Part shown: positions 48,412-57,343 of the stretch, piece after piece
Numbering within the stretch: position 1 is the first letter of the stretch
Layout: each line of letters starts with the position of its first letter
NCBI GenBank assembly: GCA_015063195.1
Contig: SUSX01000002.1
Location: 1 to 61,662 of the forward strand
DNA: 61,662 nucleotides
Origin: Thermoplasmata archaeon
Lineage (GTDB): Archaea; Thermoplasmatota; Thermoplasmata; Methanomassiliicoccales; Methanomethylophilaceae
Direction of reading: 5' to 3'
Made by a program: the position numbers and the translations under genes
The notes under the pieces: model-generated
Databases searched by the model: none
Told to the model about the DNA's origin: nothing
Seen by the model: the letters and a program-made list of their open reading frames with translations, nothing else

Positions 48412-49934
48412 TGACAGAAATGAAGACAGTTAAGACATGGTCCGATGTCGAAACATTGGCCAGTACAGCGGAGATCGAAATACCTAAGGATCCTTTGGAC
48501 AGGGTATTGGGCCAGGAAGAGGCAATCGAACTGGCAAAGATCGCAGCACTTCAGAGGAGGCATCTTCTCCTCGTCGGACCCCCGGGTACCGGTAAGTCGA
48601 TGATTGCACGTGCTATCTCACTCCAGCTTCCCAAACCGGATGTGGAGATCCGTGTAGCACACAATCCAGAGAATCCTGAGAGGCCGTTCCTTCAGATTAT
48701 TGAGGAGGAACAGGTACACAAGGAGACGGGATACAAGGCAAGTGCAGCCGGTAAACTCATCGACCCCGAGAAGGCACCCACGAACGTAGCCGAGAAATTG
48801 GGATACAGGTGCAGGTACTGCAGTAAGTATTCCTCCTATACGGACCGCACATGTCCGTTCTGCGGAAAATCCAAATCGGAGATGCCTCAGAACGGCGGAA
48901 TGTTCCAATTGAACGAAATGATCGGTACAGTGTTCGAGGCCATTCCCGGAATGGGTCAGAAACCGAAGGAGCGTGTTGTCACATCAAGGATGCTCGCAGA
49001 CGGAAGTGAGGAAACCGTCGTCTTCGAGTGTGCAGGTGACAAGATTCGTGTATTGGACCAAAAAGCAATGGAAAAGAGGAGAGAGGTTGAGAAGAGTTCG
49101 AACCAGAAAGTTCTGGTGAAACTTGACCGTTCTCCCTTCGTACTTGCCACGGGAGCATCCGAGACGGAGCTTCTGGGTGACGTAAGGCACGATCCCTACG
49201 GGGGTCATGCCCAACTCGGAACCCCTGCATACGACAGGGTCGTGGCCGGTGCGATACACGAAGCCCATGAAGGAGTACTCTTTGTGGATGAGATCTCACA
49301 TCTAGGTTCTTTACAGAGATTCATCCTCACTGCTATGCAGGACAAGAAGTTCCCCATCATGGGCAGAAACCCCCAGAGTGCTGGAGCAAGTGTGAAGGTA
49401 GAGGATGTGCCATGTGACTTCATACTTGTTGCAGCATGTAACATCCAGGATCTTGAGAATATATTGTCCCCTCTCAGGTCCAGGATCATCGGTGGGGGTT
49501 ATGAGGTGTTGGTGGATGTATCTATGCCCGATACTCCTGAGAACAGGGCAAAGTACGCTCAGTTCGTAGCTCAGGAAGTGATGATGGACGGACACATCCC
49601 GCATGCCAACATACCGGCCGTCGAAGCTATCATAGCGGAAGGAAAGGCCAGGGCAAAGACAGACGGAATGAACGGTGCACTCACTCTCAGGCTGAGGGAA
49701 CTCGGAGGTCTCATCAGGGCCGCCGGAGATATTGCAGTCATGGAGGGTGCAGAACTGATCACAGAGGATCACATTAAACGTGCAATCAAACGTTCCAAGC
49801 CCGCAGAAGATCAGATCAAGGCGAGATACGGTTCGTACACCAAAGGATTGTCAAAGGATATTTCCTCAGCACAGAAGGAGAAATCACAGTACTACATGGA
49901 GAACGAACACGTCGGCGATCAGATGTTCAACTGA
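48411..49934 (+). CDS. LonB-like AAA+ ATPase lacking the protease domain
   Basis: 507 aa; VLGQEEAIELAKIAALQRRHLLLVGPPGTGKSMIARAI; CRYCSKYSSYTDRTCPFCG insert; EGVLFVDEISHLGSLQRFILTAMQDKKFPIMGRNPQSAGA; ends QYYMENEHVGDQMFN. Confidence 0.85.
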   Translation: MTEMKTVKTWSDVETLASTAEIEIPKDPLDRVLGQEEAIELAKIAALQRRHLLLVGPPGTGKSMIARAISLQLPKPDVEIRVAHNPENPERPFLQIIEEEQVHKETGYKASAAGKLIDPEKAPTNVAEKLGYRCRYCSKYSSYTDRTCPFCGKSKSEMPQNGGMFQLNEMIGTVFEAIPGMGQKPKERVVTSRMLADGSEETVVFECAGDKIRVLDQKAMEKRREVEKSSNQKVLVKLDRSPFVLATGASETELLGDVRHDPYGGHAQLGTPAYDRVVAGAIHEAHEGVLFVDEISHLGSLQRFILTAMQDKKFPIMGRNPQSAGASVKVEDVPCDFILVAACNIQDLENILSPLRSRIIGGGYEVLVDVSMPDTPENRAKYAQFVAQEVMMDGHIPHANIPAVEAIIAEGKARAKTDGMNGALTLRLRELGGLIRAAGDIAVMEGAELITEDHIKRAIKRSKPAEDQIKARYGSYTKGLSKDISSAQKEKSQYYMENEHVGDQMFN

Positions 49935-49943
49935 AACAACATT

Positions 49944-49965
49944 CCGCCCGAAAGGGCGGTTATTA
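49944..49965 (+). terminator. Terminator of the LonB-like gene
   Basis: CCGCCC-GAAA-GGGCGG then TTATTAT. Confidence 0.75.
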
Positions 49966-50412
49966 TCCCAAAAACAGATTCATTTTGATACCGTCTCCAC
50001 CGTCCCTGTAATACGAACGGAGGATATCGGCTTCTCTGAATCCGTGTCTTATGTAGAATTTTCTGGCGGCAACGTTTTCGACCCTGACTTCCAATGTTAT
50101 GTATCTGATTCCGTAGGAGCGTGCCAATCTTATGAATGATGTAAGAAGCTGATTGCCCACTCCGCCTCTTCTGTATTGGGGGTGGACGGCAAACATCATC
50201 ACTCTTGCTCCTCCGTCAAGAAGTTTGACGCTTGAAAGGAATCCGATCTGTCTTCCGGTAAGATCACAGGCAACGAACTGACCGTCTTTCCACTGTTCAT
50301 AGAATCCGAAGAATACGTCAGGAAGGAATGATTCATCCAATGACATCAATGCTATGTCATAGAGGGGATTCATGTCCGAGGCTCTCAGTTCTCTGATAAC
50401 AGTTGGAATCAT
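49963..50412 (-). CDS. GNAT N-acetyltransferase, RimI-like
   Basis: MIPTVIRELRASDMNPLYDIALMSLDESF...VMMFAVHPQYRRGGVGNQLLTSFIRLARSYGIRYITLEVRVENVAARKFYIRHGFREADILRSYY. Confidence 0.9.
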   Translation of the reverse strand: MIPTVIRELRASDMNPLYDIALMSLDESFLPDVFFGFYEQWKDGQFVACDLTGRQIGFLSSVKLLDGGARVMMFAVHPQYRRGGVGNQLLTSFIRLARSYGIRYITLEVRVENVAARKFYIRHGFREADILRSYYRDGGDGIKMNLFLG

Positions 50413-52337
50413 TTGCTCCTGTATCTTCTCACCAGTATAATTAAAGTGCACAGGAGGATCAGAGGGACATATTTAATCGGACCTCCCGGCAGTGAAAATT
50501 CGCTGTCTTCTGTAGATAAAGATATGGTAATTGTTTCAGTATAGGTGTTGCTTTTGACATCAATCACAGTGAGAGTAATTTCTGTTTCACCGAACAGTCT
50601 GTAATCGACAGTTTTTCCTTCTTTATCGAATTCTCCGTCAGAATCAAAATCCCAAAAGAACGATGAACCGAAAGGTACTGATGAATCGGAAGCATCGAAT
50701 GTAATGTATTCCCCGTAATCGGCCTCATCGTATTCAATAATCAGTTCTATGTTTCCGTTGAAATCGTTTCCCCAGTCTTGAAGAAACAGTTCAGCAAAGA
50801 AATCTGTTACCTGTGCTGAATCGATTATGACTGAAAGTTCTCTGTTATCATAGATTGAGGTATCTGTCCAATTCATTGATCCTATCCATGTCCTGTCATC
50901 GGAAATTATGCCTTTGTTATGATACAGGATGCCGTTATCATTGTATCTTACATCGATGTATTCGGAATCCATTAGTGCTGTAAATATCCCGTATCCGTCT
51001 TTCTGATCACTGTCGTTCGGATCCGCATAAGTCACGTCTAAAAAGAGTCGTGTATCGATTTCATCACGACCCAGATTAATTACGGATTGCAATACGTTTT
51101 CATTTTCATTTAGCCAATCATAGTCAACATTAAGTTGCTGTGCAAACAATCTGTACTTTGTTTCTTCAATGAATCTGTTGATGGATTTGAATGAATAATC
51201 GGGTGATATGACCGGAATTACCTTACATTCGTAGAATTCTGATTTATATTCCGTAGGCGTATATTCTCTGATTATTTTTGGCAATGATGTAGGGTAGATC
51301 TCTCTGAATTCATGTATGTCTAATCCTTCAATATCTGATTCAAATATATCTGATATGTATTGAGAGAATTCTTTTGATTGAATTACTGCTCCCCAACCTC
51401 TGTTGTTACTGAATGCATAGTCTGTCCAATTCTCGGAAGTGATGATTGTTGTATGTTCATCTATAACACAATATTTTGTATGAATGTAATCGAACCTTTT
51501 GTATCCGTCAGTGGATTTGATGAATCTGATGTCTGCTCCCGACATCCATAATGAAGTCAGTATTCCGACCTCGTTATCGTCTATACCGCCTGCAGGTTGT
51601 CCTTCCAACAGTAATGTAATTTTACAATCATTAGCAAGTTTCTCTTTGAGTATTGAGGCTACATGATTGTTATCAAATGTGTACATAGAGATTATGATGC
51701 TTTTCTCTGCATCCTTAAGTTGACCCAATATCGGAATTCCTTCAGATTCAGGGAATGAAAATGGGGATACAAGAGCATTGAATTCCCTTTCAAAATGATA
51801 CATGGTTCTTCCGGGTACATGAATTGTCCAATTTCGAACATCGCCATCTATGCCAAAAGCATGGTTTCTCTGAGCAATATGTTTCTTAGGAATTTTCTGA
51901 AAAATTTCCAATTCTATCAATGGTTCAGAATCACCGTATGCAAAGGCATCTATGATTTCGTTTCTGTGATCCATTATGTATATGTCATCGCCGTCATCGT
52001 TCAGAGAAAAACCATCAACTTTGATTAATTCTGAATCAGAAGTTATGTAATCTTCAATTAAAAGCCACTTTTCAGCAGTATTTGATAAGATAGTGAGGGT
52101 ATCCTGAGGTTTCAGAATATATTTTTCATTAAATGTGATTGTTCCTTCTCCGTCAGATATTTTGAATCTGTAAAGATCTATGTCTTCGGATTCATCATTG
52201 ATTATCGTAAATCCTTCGGAAGATCCTGTGGGGTTAATCATATCGAACGATAAGGCATATGAATTGTCCGATACAGAACAAATAGCAATTATCAGGATTG
52301 CCAAAGCTAAAAGTAAGGATTTACGGAAAAGCCTCAT
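50409..52337 (-). CDS. Secreted/anchored phospholipase D-like protein with lamin-tail-like and PKD-like domains
   Basis: Signal MRLFRKSLLLALAILIIAICSVSDNSYA; two HxK motifs (IHTKYCVIDEHTTIITSENWTD; LYHNKGIISDDRTWIGSMNWTD); PKD-like FWDFDSDGEFDKEGKTVDYRL; C-terminal TM. Confidence 0.85.
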   Translation of the reverse strand: MRLFRKSLLLALAILIIAICSVSDNSYALSFDMINPTGSSEGFTIINDESEDIDLYRFKISDGEGTITFNEKYILKPQDTLTILSNTAEKWLLIEDYITSDSELIKVDGFSLNDDGDDIYIMDHRNEIIDAFAYGDSEPLIELEIFQKIPKKHIAQRNHAFGIDGDVRNWTIHVPGRTMYHFEREFNALVSPFSFPESEGIPILGQLKDAEKSIIISMYTFDNNHVASILKEKLANDCKITLLLEGQPAGGIDDNEVGILTSLWMSGADIRFIKSTDGYKRFDYIHTKYCVIDEHTTIITSENWTDYAFSNNRGWGAVIQSKEFSQYISDIFESDIEGLDIHEFREIYPTSLPKIIREYTPTEYKSEFYECKVIPVISPDYSFKSINRFIEETKYRLFAQQLNVDYDWLNENENVLQSVINLGRDEIDTRLFLDVTYADPNDSDQKDGYGIFTALMDSEYIDVRYNDNGILYHNKGIISDDRTWIGSMNWTDTSIYDNRELSVIIDSAQVTDFFAELFLQDWGNDFNGNIELIIEYDEADYGEYITFDASDSSVPFGSSFFWDFDSDGEFDKEGKTVDYRLFGETEITLTVIDVKSNTYTETITISLSTEDSEFSLPGGPIKYVPLILLCTLIILVRRYRSK

Positions 52338-52389
52338 GTGCGTGAGACCGCACATGAGACTAATTTAACGGAATATTAACTGTAGTCAG

Positions 52390-53067
52390 TTAGATTCCTG
52401 AGACAAGGTCCAAGAGAACGGCTTTAGGATCTTTTGCCTTGACAACACCTGAAGCGAGAAGAACTCCTTCCGCTCCGAGTTCGATTGCCTTTGCGACATC
52501 CTGTCCGTTCTTTACTCCTGCACCGCAAAGTACTGCAACGTCACCGTTCACTGCCTTGACAGCTTCTACGGTGTCGGATACAATCTTTGGATTGGCAGTT
52601 GTGACCGATATGTCTCCTCCGATGAGTTCCGGCGGTTCTACTGCAATGAACCTTGGGGCAAATGCTGCAACAGCCTTTGCTTTCTCGACAGATTCAGCAC
52701 AGACCAGGGGAATGAGATCGTACTCGTAGCACATCTTCACGCACTGTTCAATAATTTCATTGTCAAACCTGTGCTCTGAATGGTTGATGAGTGATCCGTA
52801 TGCTCCGGCACCCTTGATCATGGAAGGTGTTACCCATCCAGTGGCCGATCCGGGTGTACGGGGGTCGACATTCTGTGAGAATACAGGGATGTCAACTGAT
52901 CTTGCTACTGATCCCAACTCTGCGATAGGGGGACATACGGCGATGGAGACTCCTGTCTCTTCCGCAACGGCTTCACAGACCTTGGCAAGGTCGACGGCTT
53001 TGATACCGTCGACCTCGGAATAGGCCTTGAAGTTGATGATCACCGTTGGAGTCTTGAGATCACTCAA
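52390..53067 (-). CDS. tpiA: Triosephosphate isomerase (archaeal), probable TTG start
   Basis: TPTVIINFKAYSE...FSQNVDPRTPGSATGWVTPSMIKGAGAYGSLINHSEHR...LCGAGVKNGQDVAKAIELGAEGVLLASGVV; overlaps the upstream gene end. Confidence 0.92.
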   Translation of the reverse strand: MSDLKTPTVIINFKAYSEVDGIKAVDLAKVCEAVAEETGVSIAVCPPIAELGSVARSVDIPVFSQNVDPRTPGSATGWVTPSMIKGAGAYGSLINHSEHRFDNEIIEQCVKMCYEYDLIPLVCAESVEKAKAVAAFAPRFIAVEPPELIGGDISVTTANPKIVSDTVEAVKAVNGDVAVLCGAGVKNGQDVAKAIELGAEGVLLASGVVKAKDPKAVLLDLVSGI

Positions 53068-54196
53068 GGTCTTCAAGCCTCTTCTTGAGTTCGTTGAGGA
53101 CTGCGGGCCTGGAAGTGTATTCCATTTCCTCGGGTCCAAGGACTGCAGGCATGTAGGGTCCCATTGACCTCATGAACTTGCTTGCCTTGACTGCGTTCTG
53201 GCGTGCAAGGTCCCACTCTGCTCCCTTGAAGAAGTCCATGGGGATGTGGTCTCCGACTGTTCCGTAGTTCTCGAGTCCCTGGAACTTTCCGTTGCACATC
53301 TGGAATCCGAGTGCACAGATTCTTGGAGGTCCGTCGAAGTAAGTGGGATCTGAGTTCTCGGGTGAACAGGGGTACCATGCACCGTAGTGTGAACCTCTCA
53401 TCCATCCTGCGACGAGCATTGTGTTCATGAAGACCTGAAGGTACTCTCCGACTGAGGGGAGTCCGCTCTGTGCCCTGCAGATACAGACGGGGTCGTCCTT
53501 TCCGACGTACTTTCCTGCTGTGAGGTTGAGCTTGTCTGTGGAGACGACTGCTGCGGGTCCGATTCCTGCGCGGCTTGTGATTCTCTTGATTGCGTATCTT
53601 GATGTGTCACCGAGAAGTGAGAGGATGCTGAGTGTCTCTTCGGGTGATGACATGACGACCTTCTTGTGGTCCATGACATCGTGGATCTCAACATCGAATC
53701 CCTGCTTTGCTTTTGCATCGATGACCAATCCGGTTGTTGTGAAAGGATCGAGGAAGATCCTGGTCAGGGGGAGTGAGTATGCTGAAGGCTCGGTCTTGTC
53801 TGCGAGGAAGAAGATGACAGGCTCTGCGGGCCTCTCCTCGAATGACATTTCTGCTGAACCGGGTCCTGCTCCCTTGATGTTTCCTGAGAATGCATCTGTA
53901 AGGATGTCCTGACCTGCTCCGTAGAGCTTCATCTGCTTTGCGAGCTTTGTTGCCTCGGTAAAGGCATCCCATCCGAGTCTGTGGACATCGGTGTTGTTCT
54001 CGCCTTTGTAGTGTGACATGAACAGGTTGATGTCGTCTCCGACGCGTGTTACATAGAAGTCCTCGATAATTCCCTGTGCTGCTGCATCTGAAAGAATCTC
54101 TTTACACTTCTCAATCATTGAGGGGTGTGGCCTTGTGTGTCCGCATACGGATCCTACATCAGCTTTGATGACTGAAATTGTGACTTTCTCTGCCAT
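53060..54196 (-). CDS. fbp: Bifunctional fructose-1,6-bisphosphate aldolase/phosphatase
   Basis: 378 aa; KVTISVIKADVGSVCGHTRPHPSM, GAGQDILTDAFSGNIKGAGPGSAEMSFEERPAEPVIFFLADKTEP. Confidence 0.95.
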   Translation of the reverse strand: MAEKVTISVIKADVGSVCGHTRPHPSMIEKCKEILSDAAAQGIIEDFYVTRVGDDINLFMSHYKGENNTDVHRLGWDAFTEATKLAKQMKLYGAGQDILTDAFSGNIKGAGPGSAEMSFEERPAEPVIFFLADKTEPSAYSLPLTRIFLDPFTTTGLVIDAKAKQGFDVEIHDVMDHKKVVMSSPEETLSILSLLGDTSRYAIKRITSRAGIGPAAVVSTDKLNLTAGKYVGKDDPVCICRAQSGLPSVGEYLQVFMNTMLVAGWMRGSHYGAWYPCSPENSDPTYFDGPPRICALGFQMCNGKFQGLENYGTVGDHIPMDFFKGAEWDLARQNAVKASKFMRSMGPYMPAVLGPEEMEYTSRPAVLNELKKRLEDLE

Positions 54197-54354
54197 TGTA
54201 TTTTCTCCAACGGTTTACTGCTCCTCCTGTATGACTTCGAATTATTAAAGGTACCCATTTACGTGCGCGAAAAATCAGGATGAAAAGTGTTGTAAAAGTC
54301 ATCAAGTTCCTACTCTGATTATCCTTTTATAGGGATTGCTGAATACAAGAAATA

Positions 54355-55662
54355 ATGTCAAATGCAGTTAAGAATTCAAAAACCGTCAAGGTCGGAGACG
54401 GTATCGTCACCGTAAAGGGATGGGTGCAGGACACCAGGAACCTCGGCGGTATTTCATTCATCGTTCTCAGGGACAGGTTCGGAACAATCCAGCTTACCCT
54501 TCCTAAGAAGAAGATCGATCCCGAACTTTTCGGAGAGATCACAACACTTCCCAGGGAGTCCGTCATATCGGTAACAGGAGAGGTAAAAGAGAGTAATCAG
54601 ACAGAGCTGGGTCTTGAGATCATCCCATCGGGATTCGTACTGGAATCAAAAGCGGATTCACCTCTTCCCATGGGAGTTATCGACAAGGTCAATGTGGAGA
54701 TGGACACACGTCTCAACAACAGGTTCATCGACCTCAGGAAACCTGAGATCAGGGCAATCTTCGAATTGAAGAGTCTTATGGTCAAACTTCTGAATGAGGT
54801 TATGACAGAGAATCAGTTCTCACAGGTATTTACACCTAAGATGTCCGCATCCGGAGCAGAGGGAGGAGCTTCATTATTCTCTGTTGACTACTTCGGAAAG
54901 GAGGCTTATCTGGCACAGTCACCTCAGCTCTACAAGCAGATGCTCATGTCCACAGGATTGGACAGGATCTTCGAGATCGCACCTGCATTCCGTGCAGAGA
55001 ACTCCAACACCAACCGTCACGTCACTGAGTTCATTTCATTCGACGGTGAGATGTCATGGATCGAGTCAATGGATGATGTAATGGCAATGATTGAGGAGAT
55101 CGTTGACTACGTTATCAGGGGACTTAAAGAGAGGGGAGCTGAGTACCTCAAGGTTCTCGACAAAGAGATTGTAGTACCTTCAAGGCCTTACCCCAGGCTC
55201 ACATACGCAGAGTGTCTCAAGATGGTCAACGACGGAGGACTTCCTCTTAAGGACGGAGATGATCTGGGTACCGAGGGAGAGAAGATTGTCGGAGACGTAA
55301 TGGCAGAGAGAGGATACGAGATGTACTTCATCGCAGAGTATCCTGAGGAAGCCAAACCCTTCTACATCATGGAGAAGGACGGAACATCATACTCGTACTC
55401 ATTCGATTTGGATTACAAGGGACAGGAAATTTCATCCGGAGGACAGAGGGAACACAGGTACGACCTTCTTGTCAAGAGGATGGAGAAACTCGGACTCAAC
55501 CCCGAGGATTTCGGATTCTACCTCGATGCATTCAGGTACGGAATGCCCCCGCACGGCGGATGGGGAATCGGTATCGAGAGGCTTTTGGTGAAAATGTTGG
55601 ATCTCCCGAACATCAGGGAAGCTATTCTTTTCCCCAGGGATCCTTCAAGACTTTCACCTTAA
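54355..55662 (+). CDS. aspS: Aspartyl-tRNA synthetase (archaeal type)
   Basis: 435 aa; VKGWVQDTRNLGGISFIVLRDRFGTIQ; FTPKMSASGAEGGASLFSVDYFGKEAYLAQSPQLYKQ; GIERLLVKMLDLPNIREAILFPRD. Confidence 0.95.
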   Translation: MSNAVKNSKTVKVGDGIVTVKGWVQDTRNLGGISFIVLRDRFGTIQLTLPKKKIDPELFGEITTLPRESVISVTGEVKESNQTELGLEIIPSGFVLESKADSPLPMGVIDKVNVEMDTRLNNRFIDLRKPEIRAIFELKSLMVKLLNEVMTENQFSQVFTPKMSASGAEGGASLFSVDYFGKEAYLAQSPQLYKQMLMSTGLDRIFEIAPAFRAENSNTNRHVTEFISFDGEMSWIESMDDVMAMIEEIVDYVIRGLKERGAEYLKVLDKEIVVPSRPYPRLTYAECLKMVNDGGLPLKDGDDLGTEGEKIVGDVMAERGYEMYFIAEYPEEAKPFYIMEKDGTSYSYSFDLDYKGQEISSGGQREHRYDLLVKRMEKLGLNPEDFGFYLDAFRYGMPPHGGWGIGIERLLVKMLDLPNIREAILFPRDPSRLSP

Positions 55663-55674
55663 ACCTGAAAATCC

Positions 55675-55719
55675 GGGAGGAAAAAGTCCGATTCGGGAAA
55701 TTCGGACACCTCCCCCTTT
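55675..55719 (+). terminator. Nested hairpin terminator after aspS
   Basis: Outer GGGAGG/CCTCCC enclosing GTCCGA...TCGGAC, then CCTTTT. Confidence 0.65.
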
Positions 55720-55752
55720 TACTTTATATACCAACAATACAAACCTGATATC

Positions 55753-56289
55753 ATGGCAGCCACCGGCGATCTCTACGAAAGGGAACTCAAGTACATCCTG
55801 TCAGGGGATGAGAAGACAATCAACAAGATAATGAAGACCTGTACGGACAGTGAGTGTGAGGCCTTCAAATCGATTGAGTTCAATCCTTTCATGGTCATCA
55901 GGGCTGCCGGTTCCCACGGAGTGGATTTGATTGCTCTTAGGTGGGATTTCTCATTTCCTATAGAAGTGAAGAGTTCCGGTGACACCACGCTGCATTTCAG
56001 CAGGAATCCACGCTTGGGTGAACAGGCGGATAACATGATAAGTGAATGTTCCAGATCACAGTTGCTGCCTGTGTATGCATTCAGGATCAAGAAGACAGGA
56101 AACTCTGTCAAAGGCGATCCGTGGAGACTGTTCACACTGCCCATAGATCAGGAATTGAAAGGTGCTGCCGGATTCCTTCAGAGAAGAATCCCTAAGTTGG
56201 AAAGGGGACCGAGCGATAACTTCATAATGAAATGGGAAGAGGGTATGAAACTCTCAGATTTCCTAAGATACATCAATATGAGAGAGTGA
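55753..56289 (+). CDS. hjc: Archaeal Hjc-like Holliday junction resolvase
   Basis: 178 aa; YERELKYILSGDE...MVIRAAGSHGVDLIALRWDFSFPIEVKSSGDTTLHFSRNPRLGEQADNM. Confidence 0.82.
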   Translation: MAATGDLYERELKYILSGDEKTINKIMKTCTDSECEAFKSIEFNPFMVIRAAGSHGVDLIALRWDFSFPIEVKSSGDTTLHFSRNPRLGEQADNMISECSRSQLLPVYAFRIKKTGNSVKGDPWRLFTLPIDQELKGAAGFLQRRIPKLERGPSDNFIMKWEEGMKLSDFLRYINMRE

Positions 56290-56392
56290 GGGGCCGTCAG
56301 TACTCATAGGGTTCATCACGAATCAGCCTATATCAAATTCTCTTCATCCGGCTCTTCCTCAGTTACGGGAATGCAGATTCTGATATAAGTTT

Positions 56393-57295
56393 TCAGAGGA
56401 TTTCTGTCATCCTCTTTACAGGTGCATATGCCTTCTCGATTACATCTGAATCAAGAATAACTTCTCTGGTGAGATTGAGGAGACAGTCGTGTATTGACTG
56501 CAGTGTGATGTATTTCATCGGTTTACACAATGCTTCTTCTGGGAAGATGAATTCTTTGTCGGGACATTCCCTGTCAAGACGGTGTTTCATTCCCACTTCA
56601 GTGACGATGATGAACTGCTTCCTGTCGGATTTCTTAACTTCCTTGAGGATAGCTTCTGTGGATCCGACGAAATCCATCATTTTGAGAATGTCATCTTTAC
56701 ATTCGGGATGGGCCATCTTCACTGCATCGGGGTATTTTGCGATAAGGTTCTGAATTGATTCAACAGTAAGTGAATCGTGGATGGGGCAGCATCCGTCCCA
56801 AAGGATAATCTCCTTGTCAGGATTGTGTTTTGCCACATAACTTCCCAAGTTCTTATCGGGAACGAAGAGAATCTTACTGTTATCAATCTGTTTCACAACA
56901 TTCATTGCGTTTCCGGATGTACAGCAGACATCCATTTCAGTCTTGGTGGATGCAGTCGTGTTGACATATCCGACAACTGTTGCATCAGGATGTTTCTTCT
57001 TCATTTCGGAAAGGTCATGTGCATTGCATGTCATAGCCATGTCGCATCCTGCTTCAGGATTGGGAAGAAGTACCTTCTTGTTTGGAGAAAGGATCTTTGC
57101 AGTTTCACCCATGAAAGTGACACCGCAGAATACGATGATGTCCGCATCGGTCTTGGAAGCCTCAATTGAGAGTCCGAGTGAATCTCCTGTAAGGTCTGCA
57201 ATCTCCTGCACTTCCTTTGATGTGTAGTTATGTGCCAAGATGATCGCATTACGCTCGGATTTCAGTCTGCGGATTCCGGTGACCAGGTCTTCCAT
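56393..57295 (-). CDS. nadA: Quinolinate synthase
   Basis: 300 aa; AIILAHNYTSKEVQEIADLTGDSLGLSIEA, MGETAKILSPNKKVLLPNPEAGCDMA, HPECKDDILKMMDFVGSTEAIL. Confidence 0.94.
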   Translation of the reverse strand: MEDLVTGIRRLKSERNAIILAHNYTSKEVQEIADLTGDSLGLSIEASKTDADIIVFCGVTFMGETAKILSPNKKVLLPNPEAGCDMAMTCNAHDLSEMKKKHPDATVVGYVNTTASTKTEMDVCCTSGNAMNVVKQIDNSKILFVPDKNLGSYVAKHNPDKEIILWDGCCPIHDSLTVESIQNLIAKYPDAVKMAHPECKDDILKMMDFVGSTEAILKEVKKSDRKQFIIVTEVGMKHRLDRECPDKEFIFPEEALCKPMKYITLQSIHDCLLNLTREVILDSDVIEKAYAPVKRMTEIL

Positions 57296-57343
57296 GAAAC
57301 CGTTGATTAAAAAGCAGTATTTATACTGTTACCGAACTTTAAA

